In this document: in pieces, positions 31,722-40,981 of the stretch
How positions within the stretch are numbered: position 1 is the stretch's first letter
How the letters are laid out: the number at the start of each line of letters is the position of its first letter
Source of the DNA: Fibrobacter sp.
GTDB lineage: Bacteria > Fibrobacterota > Fibrobacteria > Fibrobacterales > Fibrobacteraceae
Length of the DNA: 64,000 nt
Assembly (NCBI GenBank): GCA_017503015.1
Contig: JAFVTX010000002.1
Location: 1 to 64,000 of the forward strand
Reading direction: 5' to 3'
The notes under the pieces: generated by a model
Databases searched by the model: none
Told to the model about the DNA's origin: nothing
Seen by the model: only the letters and a program-made list of their open reading frames with translations
Translations under genes and position numbers: made by a program

Positions 31722-32780
31722 TTAAATCACCACCACCGGCTCACGCAGCGACTTGTTTTCGAGCAGGGTCGCGGTGTCGCCCTGGGTCACGAACATGCGG
31801 TAGATAAACACGTTCACGGCTTCGCCTACATCGATTCTCGGCTGGTCGAAAGACCGGCGGGCCGTAAGCAAGACCCCGTTCACGCGGACGCGCAGTTCGA
31901 TACCGTAGCCGCGGAAATCCACTTCTTCCACAACGCCTTCTTCAGCGGAACTCTTGTATTTCTGCACTTCGTTTTTCTTGGTGACCTTCACGAATTCTGG
32001 GCGCACAATCGCATTCTCCGCATTTTCAAGGATGTCGAAACGGCGGAAATTACTATAGTCCTTAAAAATGCTGGGCTGGCCGAAGAACGATGCCGTAAAG
32101 GCGGTTTTCGGGTTGCTGTAAACCTCGTAGGGCGAGCCCACCTGCTCGATGCGGCCCCGGTTAGTGATGATGATTTCGTCGGCGACTTCAATGGCTTCGT
32201 CCTGGTCGTGTGTCACGAAAATGCTCGTGACACCGAGTTTCTGGATCATGCCCTTGAGCCAGCTGCGCAGTTCCTGGCGCACCTTCGCGTCGATTGCGGC
32301 AAAAGGTTCGTCGAGCAAGAGCAATTGCGGGTTGGGAGCGAGGGCACGGGCAAAGGCTACACGCTGGCGCTGCCCGCCCGAAAGTTCGCTGGGGTAACGT
32401 TTTTCGAGTCCGGAAAGGCCCACCAGTTCCAAGAGTTCGTGGACGCGTTCCTTGATTTCGTTGGCCGGCTTCTTCGCAATCTTGAGACCAAAAGCGATAT
32501 TGTCGAAGACGGTCATGTAGCGGAACAATGCGTAACTCTGGAACACGAAACCGATACCGCGCTTGCTTGCGGGCACATTATTGATGACCTTCCCGTTGAT
32601 GATGATTTCGCCGCTGTCCGGGTTCTCGAGCCCCGCAATCATGCGGAGAATCGTCGTCTTGCCCGAACCGCTCGGGCCCAGAAGGCCAATCAGCTTGCCT
32701 TTCTCGATGCCGACAGTTACATCGTCCGAGGCCTTGAAATTTCCGAAATGCTTGTTGATATGTTTGAGTTCGACGTACAT
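31722..32780 (-). CDS. cysA: Sulfate ABC transporter ATP-binding protein CysA
   Basis: A 352-residue ABC ATPase: Walker A LGPSGSGKTT, Q-loop VFQSYALF, signature LSGGQRQRVA, Walker B LLLLDEPFAA, H-loop FVTHDQDEA, then a TOBE-like C-terminal domain from about residue 235 on (VRPEFVKV, VDFRGYGIELRVRV). MYVELKHINKHFG is the family start, and an upstream extension is rejected. It is third in the cysT-cysW-cysA operon. A palindromic repeat separates it from cysW. Confidence 0.95.
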   Translation of the reverse strand: MYVELKHINKHFGNFKASDDVTVGIEKGKLIGLLGPSGSGKTTILRMIAGLENPDSGEIIINGKVINNVPASKRGIGFVFQSYALFRYMTVFDNIAFGLKIAKKPANEIKERVHELLELVGLSGLEKRYPSELSGGQRQRVAFARALAPNPQLLLLDEPFAAIDAKVRQELRSWLKGMIQKLGVTSIFVTHDQDEAIEVADEIIITNRGRIEQVGSPYEVYSNPKTAFTASFFGQPSIFKDYSNFRRFDILENAENAIVRPEFVKVTKKNEVQKYKSSAEEGVVEEVDFRGYGIELRVRVNGVLLTARRSFDQPRIDVGEAVNVFIYRMFVTQGDTATLLENKSLREPVVVI

Positions 32781-32801
32781 AAAATCTCCTATTTCATAAT
32801 C

Positions 32802-32856
32802 GTCATCCCCGCTGTCATTCTGGAGGGGCAAAGCCCCGATAGAATCACGGGGATCC
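32802..32856. repeat. Palindromic repeat between cysW and cysA
   Basis: GTCATCCCCGC at the left and CACGGGGATCC at the right enclose a second hairpin (GGGGCAAAGCCCC), a composite of the dispersed palindromic family. Confidence 0.65.
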
Positions 32857-32867
32857 AATTTTCAAGG

Positions 32868-33710
32868 CTATTTCTTTCTTCCCTTATGTTCAATGACGCT
32901 TCGAGCAACCAGAATGAGAATGGCAAGCATCACCAGTATCGACGCCACCGCAAATGCGGGCACGTACTGGAACTCGTTAAAAAGGATTTCCACATGGAGC
33001 GGGAGCGTGTTCGTCTTTCCGCGCAGGTGGCCCGAAATCACCGACACCGCTCCGAATTCGCCCATGGCGCGCGCCGCGCAGAGCACCACGCCGTAAAGGA
33101 AAGCCCACTTGATATGCGGAAAAGTGATGCGCCTAAAAATCGTAAAACCCTTCGCACCCATGAGCGCCGCCGCCTCTTCCTCGTCGGTTCCCTGCGATTC
33201 CAGTACCGGAATCAATTCACGGGAAATAAACGGGAAAGTCACGAAAATTGTCGCAAGCACAATTCCCGGCACCGCAAAGACAATCTTGATATCGGCATCC
33301 TGCAACAGCGGGAAAATCGGGCTCTGACGGCCAAACGTGAGCAAGAAAATGAGACCCGCAATAATCGGCGAAACCGTCACCGGCAAGTCAATGAGCGTCG
33401 CGAGAATCTTTTTCCCCTTGAACTTGAACTTCGTAAGGCTCCAGGCGGCACACAGCCCGAATACCGTATTGATGGCGACAGCAAAAAACGAAGCCTCCAG
33501 CGTAAGGAGGATCGCCTTGATGGTGTAATCGTCGGCAACCGCCTGGCTGTACACCGCAAAACCCTGCTTGAACGCTTCGGTAATCACCGTAATCAGCGGG
33601 AGGATAAGCATCAAGAAGACGAAAAGTAGGCTTATGCCAATCAGCGAATACCTGACAAGTTTCGAGCCTTTCGTATCGCGATGGAGAGCGTTCTGCGTCA
33701 CTGCACTCAT
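32868..33710 (-). CDS. cysW: Sulfate ABC transporter permease CysW
   Basis: A 280-residue inner-membrane permease with about six hydrophobic segments, starting near LIGISLLFVFLMLILPL. The EAA loop that docks CysA is EEEAAALMGAKGFTIFRRI. VTVSPIIAGLIFLL and ARAMGEFGAVSVISG are characteristic of CysW. Its ATG shares a base with the cysT stop codon. Confidence 0.94.
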   Translation of the reverse strand: MSAVTQNALHRDTKGSKLVRYSLIGISLLFVFLMLILPLITVITEAFKQGFAVYSQAVADDYTIKAILLTLEASFFAVAINTVFGLCAAWSLTKFKFKGKKILATLIDLPVTVSPIIAGLIFLLTFGRQSPIFPLLQDADIKIVFAVPGIVLATIFVTFPFISRELIPVLESQGTDEEEAAALMGAKGFTIFRRITFPHIKWAFLYGVVLCAARAMGEFGAVSVISGHLRGKTNTLPLHVEILFNEFQYVPAFAVASILVMLAILILVARSVIEHKGRKK

Positions 33711-34540
33711 TAGCTACCTCCCTTGAGAATCTTGGCGTTCCTGTTCTGCACCACGTTCACCAGGAACAGCGTGATGAACGACGCCACCAGCATCACGAGG
33801 GCAATCGTCGTCGCGCTGGAATAGTCGTATTCCTGGAGTTCCGACATGATGATGAGCGGCGCGATTTCGGTTTCGAAGGGCATGTTGCCCGCGATAAATA
33901 CGACGCTACCGTATTCGCCGAGGCAGCGCCCGAAAGCGAGCCCGAAACCCGTAAAGATGGCGGGAATCAGTTCCGGCAATATGACCTTCCAGAAAATCCT
34001 CGTGCGGCTTGCGCCCAGCACCCCCGCAGCCTCTTCGTAGGCGGGGTCCAGTTTTTCGAGCACCGGCTGCACCGCGCGCACCACGAAGGGGATGCCGATA
34101 AACACGAGCGCCACTGTAATGCCGATACGCGTGAATGCAATCTTAATGCCGAAATTCGCAAAAAAGCCGCCCACAAGGCCCGTGTCTGCTGTAAGGGCTG
34201 TCAAGGCGATGCCCGCTACCGCCGTAGGGAGCGCAAACGGGAGTTCTATGGTTCCGTCCACGATACGCTTGAGCGGGAACGTGTAACGCACCAGCACCCA
34301 GGCGAGAACCACGCCCATCACTGCGTTGATAAGCGATGCGATAAAAGCCGTCAAGAAACTCACCTTGAAACTCGAAAGCACCCGCGGCCGCGTGATGACA
34401 TCGATAATCTCACTCGCGCTCATCTGGGCCGAAAACACGACCAGCGAAGCAAGCGGAATCAGCACCACCACGCTCAAAATCGCCAGGGTCACCCCCGTAG
34501 TAAGGCCGAAGCCCGGTATGACAACACTCTTTCTTTTCAT
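33710..34540 (-). CDS. cysT: Sulfate ABC transporter permease CysT
   Basis: A 276-residue inner-membrane permease starting MKRKSVVIPGFGL. The EAA loop is YEEAAGVLGASRTRIFWKVI; LPFALPTAVAGIAL and GRCLGEYGSVVFIAGN are CysT hallmarks. ATG at 34540 is chosen over a TTG four codons upstream that touches the -10. The ATG lies only about 12 bases past the -10 hexamer of promoter C, so the transcript has almost no leader and no ribosome site is visible. Confidence 0.93.
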   Translation of the reverse strand: MKRKSVVIPGFGLTTGVTLAILSVVVLIPLASLVVFSAQMSASEIIDVITRPRVLSSFKVSFLTAFIASLINAVMGVVLAWVLVRYTFPLKRIVDGTIELPFALPTAVAGIALTALTADTGLVGGFFANFGIKIAFTRIGITVALVFIGIPFVVRAVQPVLEKLDPAYEEAAGVLGASRTRIFWKVILPELIPAIFTGFGLAFGRCLGEYGSVVFIAGNMPFETEIAPLIIMSELQEYDYSSATTIALVMLVASFITLFLVNVVQNRNAKILKGGS

Positions 34541-34551
34541 AAACGTTGCCA

Positions 34552-34620
34552 AATATAGAACGGGCTTTTGGGTGCGTCTAATACTTAATATTTATGCTGA
34601 ATTATCAATTTTTTCTATAA
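34552..34620 (-). promoter_or_regulatory. Sulfur-box promoter C (cysTWA)
   Basis: TTAGAC (34581-34576), 18 bases, TATATT (34557-34552) on the minus strand. Upstream box: TATAGAAAAAATTGATAA, TTCAGCATAA, ATATTAAGTA. Confidence 0.87.
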
Positions 34621-34682
34621 CAAACAGGGTGCAATAGGCACCCCAAATTATTTATATTACCGACAAAAATTGGAGATTTAAA

Positions 34683-35255
34683 ATGAGCCTGACCGTCGAA
34701 CGCGCAAAAGAAATCAGCAAGGGCCACGTGACCGAAGAATCGCTGGTCATCCATTCCCTCAACGTATGCTACGCCATGGGCGCCATGGCCAAACACTTTG
34801 GCGAAGACGTTGAACACTGGCAAGCCGTGGGCTACCTGCACGATTACGACTACCAGGAATTTCCCGAAGAACACCTGCAGCACACCGAAAAGGAACTGCT
34901 CGCACAAGGCGTCTCCGAAGAAGACGTGCGTGCCATTTTGGCACACGGTTTTGAAATCGTGAACCAGGTGGAGCCCAAGACCAACATGGAAAAGAGCCTG
35001 TTTACCGTCGACGAACTCACCGGAATCATCCAGGCCTGCGCGAGAATGCGCCCCAACGGCATCCTGGATCTGGAAGTGAAAAGCTTCATTAAGAAGTTCA
35101 AGGACAAGAAATTTGCCGCCAAGTGCAACCGCGACTACATCCTGAAAGGCTGCGCCCTGCTCGGCATGGACGTGAAAGACGTCGCCGCCATCTGCATCGA
35201 GGGCATGCGCGAACACGCCGCAGAAATTGGGCTGGCAGGGAACGCCGGGGCATAA
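34683..35255 (+). CDS. HD-domain hydrolase, function unknown
   Basis: A 190-residue protein with an HD-type metal site: His in LVIHSLNVCYAM, the doublet LHDYDYQEF, and further candidates HTEKE and ILAHGFE. It resembles the short HD hydrolases annotated as HDIG or phosphohydrolase family. Substrate unknown, possibly a nucleotide. GGAG lies eight bases before the ATG. It is divergent from cysT and shares the intergenic region with promoter C, so co-regulation is possible but not shown. Confidence 0.8.
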   Translation: MSLTVERAKEISKGHVTEESLVIHSLNVCYAMGAMAKHFGEDVEHWQAVGYLHDYDYQEFPEEHLQHTEKELLAQGVSEEDVRAILAHGFEIVNQVEPKTNMEKSLFTVDELTGIIQACARMRPNGILDLEVKSFIKKFKDKKFAAKCNRDYILKGCALLGMDVKDVAAICIEGMREHAAEIGLAGNAGA

Positions 35256-35475
35256 TGTCGGAAAAATGGGCGTTCCCCGGCTTGTCCCCATCTGTCACCC
35301 TGGAGCCGCAGGCGATAGGGGCCATGCCGGGTCGGGCTATACTCGCTTCGCTCACCGAGCCTGTAGTCTCGGCCCCAAGGGGTAACTATCCCTAACGCAA
35401 AAGTCTCGTATCACTGAAAAAAGAATCGCGGTTTAGCCCCTTGACACGCAAAAACAGTGAGTATAGATTTATCGC
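35256..35475. other. Intergenic repeat-like stretch
   Basis: No gene seen. The left half is GC-rich repeat-like text. At the right, TTGACA (35441-35446), 17 bases, TAGATT (35464-35469) makes a plausible promoter for the phosphoesterase remnant that starts at 35476. Confidence 0.4.
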
Positions 35476-35640
35476 ATGACCTACTACTTTATCAGCGACT
35501 TGCATGTCGAATACCGCCATCAAGCGAGAATACACCGATAAACTAGGCAAAAAGCACCTGCTGCTGTGCAATCCCGTGGGCAACCCCGACGAGAAACCCT
35601 ACGCAGAATATGGACTCAAACGGGAAGATTTCTTGATGGA
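35476..35640 (+). pseudogene. Metallophosphoesterase remnant with internal deletion
   Basis: The start MTYYFISDLHVE is the N-terminus of a calcineurin-like phosphoesterase (D-x-H motif). After about 20 codons the frame stops, and in another frame the text KKHLLLCNPVGNPDEKP and YGLKREDFLMEV reads like the family C-terminus. The middle of the gene, which would carry the remaining metal ligands, is missing. A run of nine G (35644-35652) follows. A degraded gene is the simplest reading. Confidence 0.7.
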
Positions 35641-35778
35641 AGTGGGGGGGGGAGGATTTTTTTGCTTAAAATCAAAACGGGACAAAATATCAAAATCCCC
35701 CCCCAAAAAACATCTTTTTCGGCAAATTTGCACATTTTTTATGTTTTTAACACCTAAATTCATTTATATTTCAGGTGG

Positions 35779-38700
35779 ATGCCCGATTTTAGTAAGTTCT
35801 TATTTTTTGATTTGGAATATAATCCCGAAACACAGAAAGTCCGGGAATATGGCTTTATATTGGGTGAAGAATATGTTCGCGATAGGAATCCCGCCAAATT
35901 AGAATCGGCAGCTTTAAAAGCTAAGTTTATTGTTGGGCACAATGTACTGCGTCATGACGCCCCGATACTCCGGCAATATTTCTCTATCGATTTTCCGAAC
36001 GTCAAGGCGCTTGACACATTGATGCTGTCGTCACTGCTATTCCCGCGCAAGCCGTATCACAAATTGCGCAAGGAATACCTGCACAATGAAGACGACCCGT
36101 CGGATCCGCTGGAAGATGCCAGACTCTGCAAAAAATTGCTAGAAGACTGCATCGAAAAATGGAAAAGTTATCCATGGCAACTTCAATATCTTCTCTTTCA
36201 ATTTTTAAAAAACGAGCCTGGCTTTGCCCCATTTTTTGAACTGGTCGATGTCCCTAGCACGCTAAAGCTACGCCATAAAATAGCGGAAATACAGCGCTGG
36301 TTCACTTCTAATTACGAAAAAACAATTTGCTTGCGTCAAGATTTTCAAAATGAATGGAAGGCATACCGTGCAGAATGGTGCTTTCTGCTGACATTATTCC
36401 ATGAAGAAGGCCCTAGCGATTATGTACCTTACTGGGTACGCTACCAATACCCCCATCTTGAAAACATTCTGCATCGTAGGCGTCTTGTTCCTTGCGGAGA
36501 CTCCCAATGTCCATACTGTTCCGAACAATTGAGCTCAACGAAGCAGTTGAAAAAATGGTTTGGCTTCGATAGTTTCCGTTCCTTTAATGGGGAAAAGATT
36601 CCTCTTCAGCAACAGGTTGTTGAATCGGCCATGCGAGGGGAATCCCTATTGGCAGTCTTTCCAACGGGTGGTGGAAAATCAATGACTTTTCAATTGCCAG
36701 CCTTGATTGCGGGCACCCAAGTAGGCGCATTGACCGTCGTGATTTCACCAATTGTCGCTTTGATGAAGGACCAAGTTGACGTTCTGGAAAAGCGTAGGCA
36801 AATAGGAGACGCCGCCTATATAAACTCCATGCTTTCTCCCGCAGAACGAAAAGACGTTATCGAAAAAGTCAACAACGGCGAAAAGAACATTCTATATATT
36901 TCTCCAGAATCACTGCGTTCGAATACGACATTCAATTTACTGAAGCATCGTCGAGTAGAACGTATCGTTGTAGATGAGGCTCACTGTTTTAGCGGCTGGG
37001 GCCACGATTTTAGAGTCGATTATCTTTATTTGGCAGACTTTTTGAAAGACTTGCAAAGAGAAAAGAATCTAGAATCTCCGATTTCGGTGAGTTGCTTTAC
37101 GGCAACCGCAAAGCAATCCGTTGTAGATGACATTTGCGGTTATTTCAAGGAACGCCTAAATCTTGAATTGGTAAAATTCGTTAGCCCCGCAAAACGTACA
37201 AACCTGACGTATAAGGTTATTGAATCTTCGGAGTCACCCAACGAACGGCGTAAGCAGTTAGTAAATATTCTTCGCGAATATAAAGGTCCCAAAATCATAT
37301 ATGCATCCAAGGTGAAGACGACAGAATCCTTAGCCGAAGAATTGTACAATCGAGGCTTCGCCAGCGCCTGCTATAACGGCAAAATGGAATCCGAAAAGAA
37401 AATGACCATTCAGGACCAATTTCAGAATGGCGAAGTGGATACCATGGTGGCGACAACGGCTTTCGGAATGGGCGTTGACAAGGACAACGTGGAACTGGTC
37501 GCTCACTACGAAATTTCTAGTACACTGGAAAATTATGTACAAGAAGCAGGCCGTGCGGGTCGTGACCCAAAATTGCAGGCCAGCTGTGTAGCACTTTTCA
37601 ATCCTAAAGATCTTGACACGAACTTTCAAATTCTTCAACAATCTAAGCTATCTGCACAAGAGATCTCATCCGTCTGGAAAGTTTTGAAAAAAACAGCTGG
37701 CAACCAGAATCGCATAATCATGTCGGCTCTTGAAATAGCTGATTTATGCGGATGGACAGAAAAAGAAAATGACGCCAGTGTCAATACGACAAAGGTTAAG
37801 CTAGCCATTCTTGTTTTGGAAGAACAGGGATTCTTGAAGCGTAAGCGGAATAGAACTCAAATGTATGGTTCATCCATTTCGGTTGATTCTGCAGAAGAGG
37901 CCCGTGAAAGAATCGGTTCAGACAAGATTGAAATCACTAACTCAACCGAAAATATCGCATATCGCATAATTCATCACATCATCAGCAAACGATGGACCCG
38001 TTCTCCGGAATGCGCTCTTGACGAACTTACTGTAAATTTAGGCCTGACGCGCGAACAGGCAAATGATGGACTGCGGCTATTGAGAACGCTCAATCTTTTG
38101 AACGAGGAAGATGATTGGAGCGCCAGATTACAGAGAAAGGGTAACGATACTCCACGTTCACTCTTAAAAGCTGCATCTGAATTGCAGGAAGAACTGCTGA
38201 AAGCATGCGAAGGCAAGGGCGTTAATGACCGCTTTGTCATAGACATGACCAAACTCAATTCCCAGTTAAACCAAAGAGATGACTCTATCGGTGCTTCTAC
38301 ATCTAGACGGAATCTTTTCATTTTCCGTGGCATTCTGCGTTATTGGGCCCACGAAAGTGTCGCTGAAATCCATTTAGTAGAAGCAGGACATCAGGTTTAT
38401 CAGATAGAATTTCTTGTTCCTCCTGAAAGTGTCAAGGAAAACCTCAAGAAGCAATGGCAGATATTTGACAAGGCCATTGATGCATTGACGGATATGCAAA
38501 AGGAACAAGCTCATAAAAATGGAAATATTGTCTGGTTCTCCTTAAATAGTTTAATGAGAAAAATGTACGGCGAGAAAGCTGTTGGCCGTATTGAGATGCA
38601 AAAGCAACTGGAGTATGCCCTTCTCTTCTTGCATTTAGTTGGATCCATTACACTGGACCATGGCCTTGTCGTTTTCTATACAGGGCTTGTTTTGGAGTTG

Positions 38701-40752
38701 AATCCAGAAGCAAAACAACGCAGTTTTACTCCTAAAGACTTTGAAATGCTTGATGCGCATTACAAGCATAAAGCAGAAGCGATTCACATTGTTGGTGAAT
38801 ATGCTAAGATGATGCTTACCGATGAACGAATGGCTCAGCAGTTATTAGGTGATTATTTCGTAATGGATATCGGTGATTTTCGTTTGAAGTATATGCAGGG
38901 AATAAAGCAGGAAGATTCCGTATCCGATGAACTGAAGCGGAAAATAGAAAAAGTTAATGACGAACAGCGTAAAGTCATAAAAAGCCGCAAGAAACATATC
39001 CTTGTAGGTGCCGGCCCCGGTTCGGGAAAAACGCACCTGCTAGTTCACAAAGTTGCTTCGCTTTTGTGGATTGAAGAAGCAAAACCTGATTCAATCCTGT
39101 GCTTGACATACACGCGCGCTGCATGCCGCGAGCTCAGAAAGCGCCTGTTTGATTTGGCAGGCCTGTTAGCTGCAAAAGTAACCATCACCACATTCCATTC
39201 ACTCGCTTTCTCTATACTTGGCGTACAGGGAAATAAAAAGGCACTTGAAAATGCTGACGATGTTGTTTCCAAAGCCGCTGAACTTCTTGAATCCGGAGAA
39301 GACGTTGGCGTAGGTGCCCCCGGTGTTATTCTTGTTGATGAATTTCAGGATTTGTCTGCAGGAGAATACCGCCTATTGCGAGCTCTTTATGATTTAGGAG
39401 AAAAAGATCCCCGCGTTATTGTCGTTGGAGACGATGATCAAAGTATTTTTGCTTTCCGTGGAAGTTCTTCTCAGTATTTCCAAAAATTTGCCGATGAATT
39501 CCCGAATACCGAAAAATTCTATTTAACGACAAATTACCGCTCTGTCGCTGAACTTGTACGAGCAAATGCAAAATTGCTTGACTTGATGACAGAACGCGTA
39601 AAAGAAGGCTCGCAACAGTTTGCATTAAAACAAGACAAGGCGTCGCTAGCATTCTATGAAGAAAGTGACAAGGCTACAGCCGCTTTTGCTGCAGCAGAAA
39701 TTCTGGCAAAAAAATTTTTATCAAATTCAACAGAGTCCTATTGTATTTTGACGAGGGATAACGCGGAAGCCTTTTTGGCTGCTGCGAAATTAGAAGAAAA
39801 AAATGTTCCATATCGCCTTCTTAAAGGGCGAGACAAGGACAAATGTCCCGTTGAAAAAACACGAGAAATTTTAGGATTCAGCAAAATACTCCAGGAGGAC
39901 CCGCGCGTAGGTAAATTCCCGTGGAGTGCAAAAGAATTCAGACGACTTGCAGACGATTACAAAACAAACCATAAAACAGAAAGTTCTTTTGAATTGCTAG
40001 ATGCATTAGTAAATGATTTTATAGAGACCGAAACGGCTTGCGGCGAAGACGAAATCACATTAGGTGATTTCAACCAGTATTTGAGCGAAGTGTCGTATAG
40101 CGACTTTGCTACGAAAAACATGGGTGCGGTTTCTATAGGGACAATGCATAGCGCAAAAGGACTTGAATGGGATAATGTAATCCTTGCGCTAGGATCGTGG
40201 GCATTGAAAGATGCCGACGACAAAACAGCACAAGAAAATTATCGTCTGCTTTACGTTGCTGCGACACGAGCAAAGAAATCGCTAACTATTATTGGCGCTG
40301 AAAAAATGCTGCCGCAAGAATGGTTAAGTCATTTTGTCAAGCAAGGCAAAATCACTAACATAGATATTCCGAAGGTATTGCATATTGAAACGGGGCTCAG
40401 TGACATGGCTTTGGGACAGTATCTGAAAAAAGGTGATTCTAGCGATGTTTTTGTTGAAAAGCTACAACAGGTGTTAGAAAAAGAATCGATAGGAACATCC
40501 CTTTCCGTAGAACTTCATCCCAAAACAGGAAACTACTGTATAAAACAAGGTTCACTTTATTGGGCATGGTTCGCAAAGGATTTTACTGGCGGCCTTGTGA
40601 AAAGCCTGGCAAAGAATATCCTTGTTCCACAAAAGGCTATTCTTTCGCAAGTTGTTCGCTGGACATCTGAAGACGGGCAAGAAACCTGGGTGCCGTTGTT
40701 TAGAGTGGAATTCGCAAAAAAAATAATCTCTCGATCGTCGCAAGAGATATGA
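35779..40752 (+). CDS. Giant fusion: DEDD exonuclease-like, RecQ helicase and UvrD/PcrA-like helicase
   Basis: One frame of 1657 residues. Residues 1-130 look like a DEDD 3'-5' exonuclease: D-x-E in FFDLEYNP, GHNVLRHDAPIL, and a last Asp in PLEDARLC. Residues about 280-640 are RecQ: Walker A PTGGGKS (near 294), DEAHCFSGWGHDFR (near 398), SCFTATA, FGMGVDKDNV and QEAGRAGRD. A RecQ C-terminal-like region follows. Residues about 1070-1560 are UvrD/PcrA-like: GAGPGSGKTHLL, TYTRAACRELRKRL, DEFQDLSAGE, GDDDQSIFAFRG, LTTNYRS, GTMHSAKGLEWDNV and YVAATRAKKSL. It should process branched or recombining DNA. Codon use is more AT-rich than its neighbours, suggesting transfer. AGGTGG precedes the ATG. Confidence 0.93.
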   Translation: MPDFSKFLFFDLEYNPETQKVREYGFILGEEYVRDRNPAKLESAALKAKFIVGHNVLRHDAPILRQYFSIDFPNVKALDTLMLSSLLFPRKPYHKLRKEYLHNEDDPSDPLEDARLCKKLLEDCIEKWKSYPWQLQYLLFQFLKNEPGFAPFFELVDVPSTLKLRHKIAEIQRWFTSNYEKTICLRQDFQNEWKAYRAEWCFLLTLFHEEGPSDYVPYWVRYQYPHLENILHRRRLVPCGDSQCPYCSEQLSSTKQLKKWFGFDSFRSFNGEKIPLQQQVVESAMRGESLLAVFPTGGGKSMTFQLPALIAGTQVGALTVVISPIVALMKDQVDVLEKRRQIGDAAYINSMLSPAERKDVIEKVNNGEKNILYISPESLRSNTTFNLLKHRRVERIVVDEAHCFSGWGHDFRVDYLYLADFLKDLQREKNLESPISVSCFTATAKQSVVDDICGYFKERLNLELVKFVSPAKRTNLTYKVIESSESPNERRKQLVNILREYKGPKIIYASKVKTTESLAEELYNRGFASACYNGKMESEKKMTIQDQFQNGEVDTMVATTAFGMGVDKDNVELVAHYEISSTLENYVQEAGRAGRDPKLQASCVALFNPKDLDTNFQILQQSKLSAQEISSVWKVLKKTAGNQNRIIMSALEIADLCGWTEKENDASVNTTKVKLAILVLEEQGFLKRKRNRTQMYGSSISVDSAEEARERIGSDKIEITNSTENIAYRIIHHIISKRWTRSPECALDELTVNLGLTREQANDGLRLLRTLNLLNEEDDWSARLQRKGNDTPRSLLKAASELQEELLKACEGKGVNDRFVIDMTKLNSQLNQRDDSIGASTSRRNLFIFRGILRYWAHESVAEIHLVEAGHQVYQIEFLVPPESVKENLKKQWQIFDKAIDALTDMQKEQAHKNGNIVWFSLNSLMRKMYGEKAVGRIEMQKQLEYALLFLHLVGSITLDHGLVVFYTGLVLELNPEAKQRSFTPKDFEMLDAHYKHKAEAIHIVGEYAKMMLTDERMAQQLLGDYFVMDIGDFRLKYMQGIKQEDSVSDELKRKIEKVNDEQRKVIKSRKKHILVGAGPGSGKTHLLVHKVASLLWIEEAKPDSILCLTYTRAACRELRKRLFDLAGLLAAKVTITTFHSLAFSILGVQGNKKALENADDVVSKAAELLESGEDVGVGAPGVILVDEFQDLSAGEYRLLRALYDLGEKDPRVIVVGDDDQSIFAFRGSSSQYFQKFADEFPNTEKFYLTTNYRSVAELVRANAKLLDLMTERVKEGSQQFALKQDKASLAFYEESDKATAAFAAAEILAKKFLSNSTESYCILTRDNAEAFLAAAKLEEKNVPYRLLKGRDKDKCPVEKTREILGFSKILQEDPRVGKFPWSAKEFRRLADDYKTNHKTESSFELLDALVNDFIETETACGEDEITLGDFNQYLSEVSYSDFATKNMGAVSIGTMHSAKGLEWDNVILALGSWALKDADDKTAQENYRLLYVAATRAKKSLTIIGAEKMLPQEWLSHFVKQGKITNIDIPKVLHIETGLSDMALGQYLKKGDSSDVFVEKLQQVLEKESIGTSLSVELHPKTGNYCIKQGSLYWAWFAKDFTGGLVKSLAKNILVPQKAILSQVVRWTSEDGQETWVPLFRVEFAKKIISRSSQEI

Positions 40753-40775
40753 CAAATCATTGAAAATGTATCGGA

Positions 40776-40808
40776 TTTGAGTTGTCAAGCATTCCTTGAC
40801 AACTCAAA
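40776..40808. repeat. 14-base perfect hairpin after the helicase gene
   Basis: TTTGAGTTGTCAAG and CTTGACAACTCAAA enclose five bases. It is followed by AAGCGG, not a T-run, so Rho-independent termination is uncertain. Confidence 0.65.
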
Positions 40809-40899
40809 AGCGGTGCGTTGCGGGCTGGCGTCTGAGCCCCGCAGAAGGGGAAGGCTTTTCCCTCCTTTCAGAATTTTCCCACAAAATCGCCCGGACCTA

Positions 40900-40928
40900 T
40901 TGACAATCGTGGTTTCCGAAGCTATATT
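40900..40928 (+). promoter_or_regulatory. Promoter of the ORF6N gene
   Basis: TTGACA (40900-40905), 17-base spacer, TATATT (40923-40928). Confidence 0.8.
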
Positions 40929-40981
40929 TAGTGCACAAGTGTGTAGTTTTGGCGTTTTTTGCTTGTTCGCCAAAGGAGTTG

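Noticed and set aside
32208-33629. A 473-codon plus-strand frame over cysW and cysA
   Set aside because: Antisense of two clear ABC transporter genes and crosses the repeat between them.
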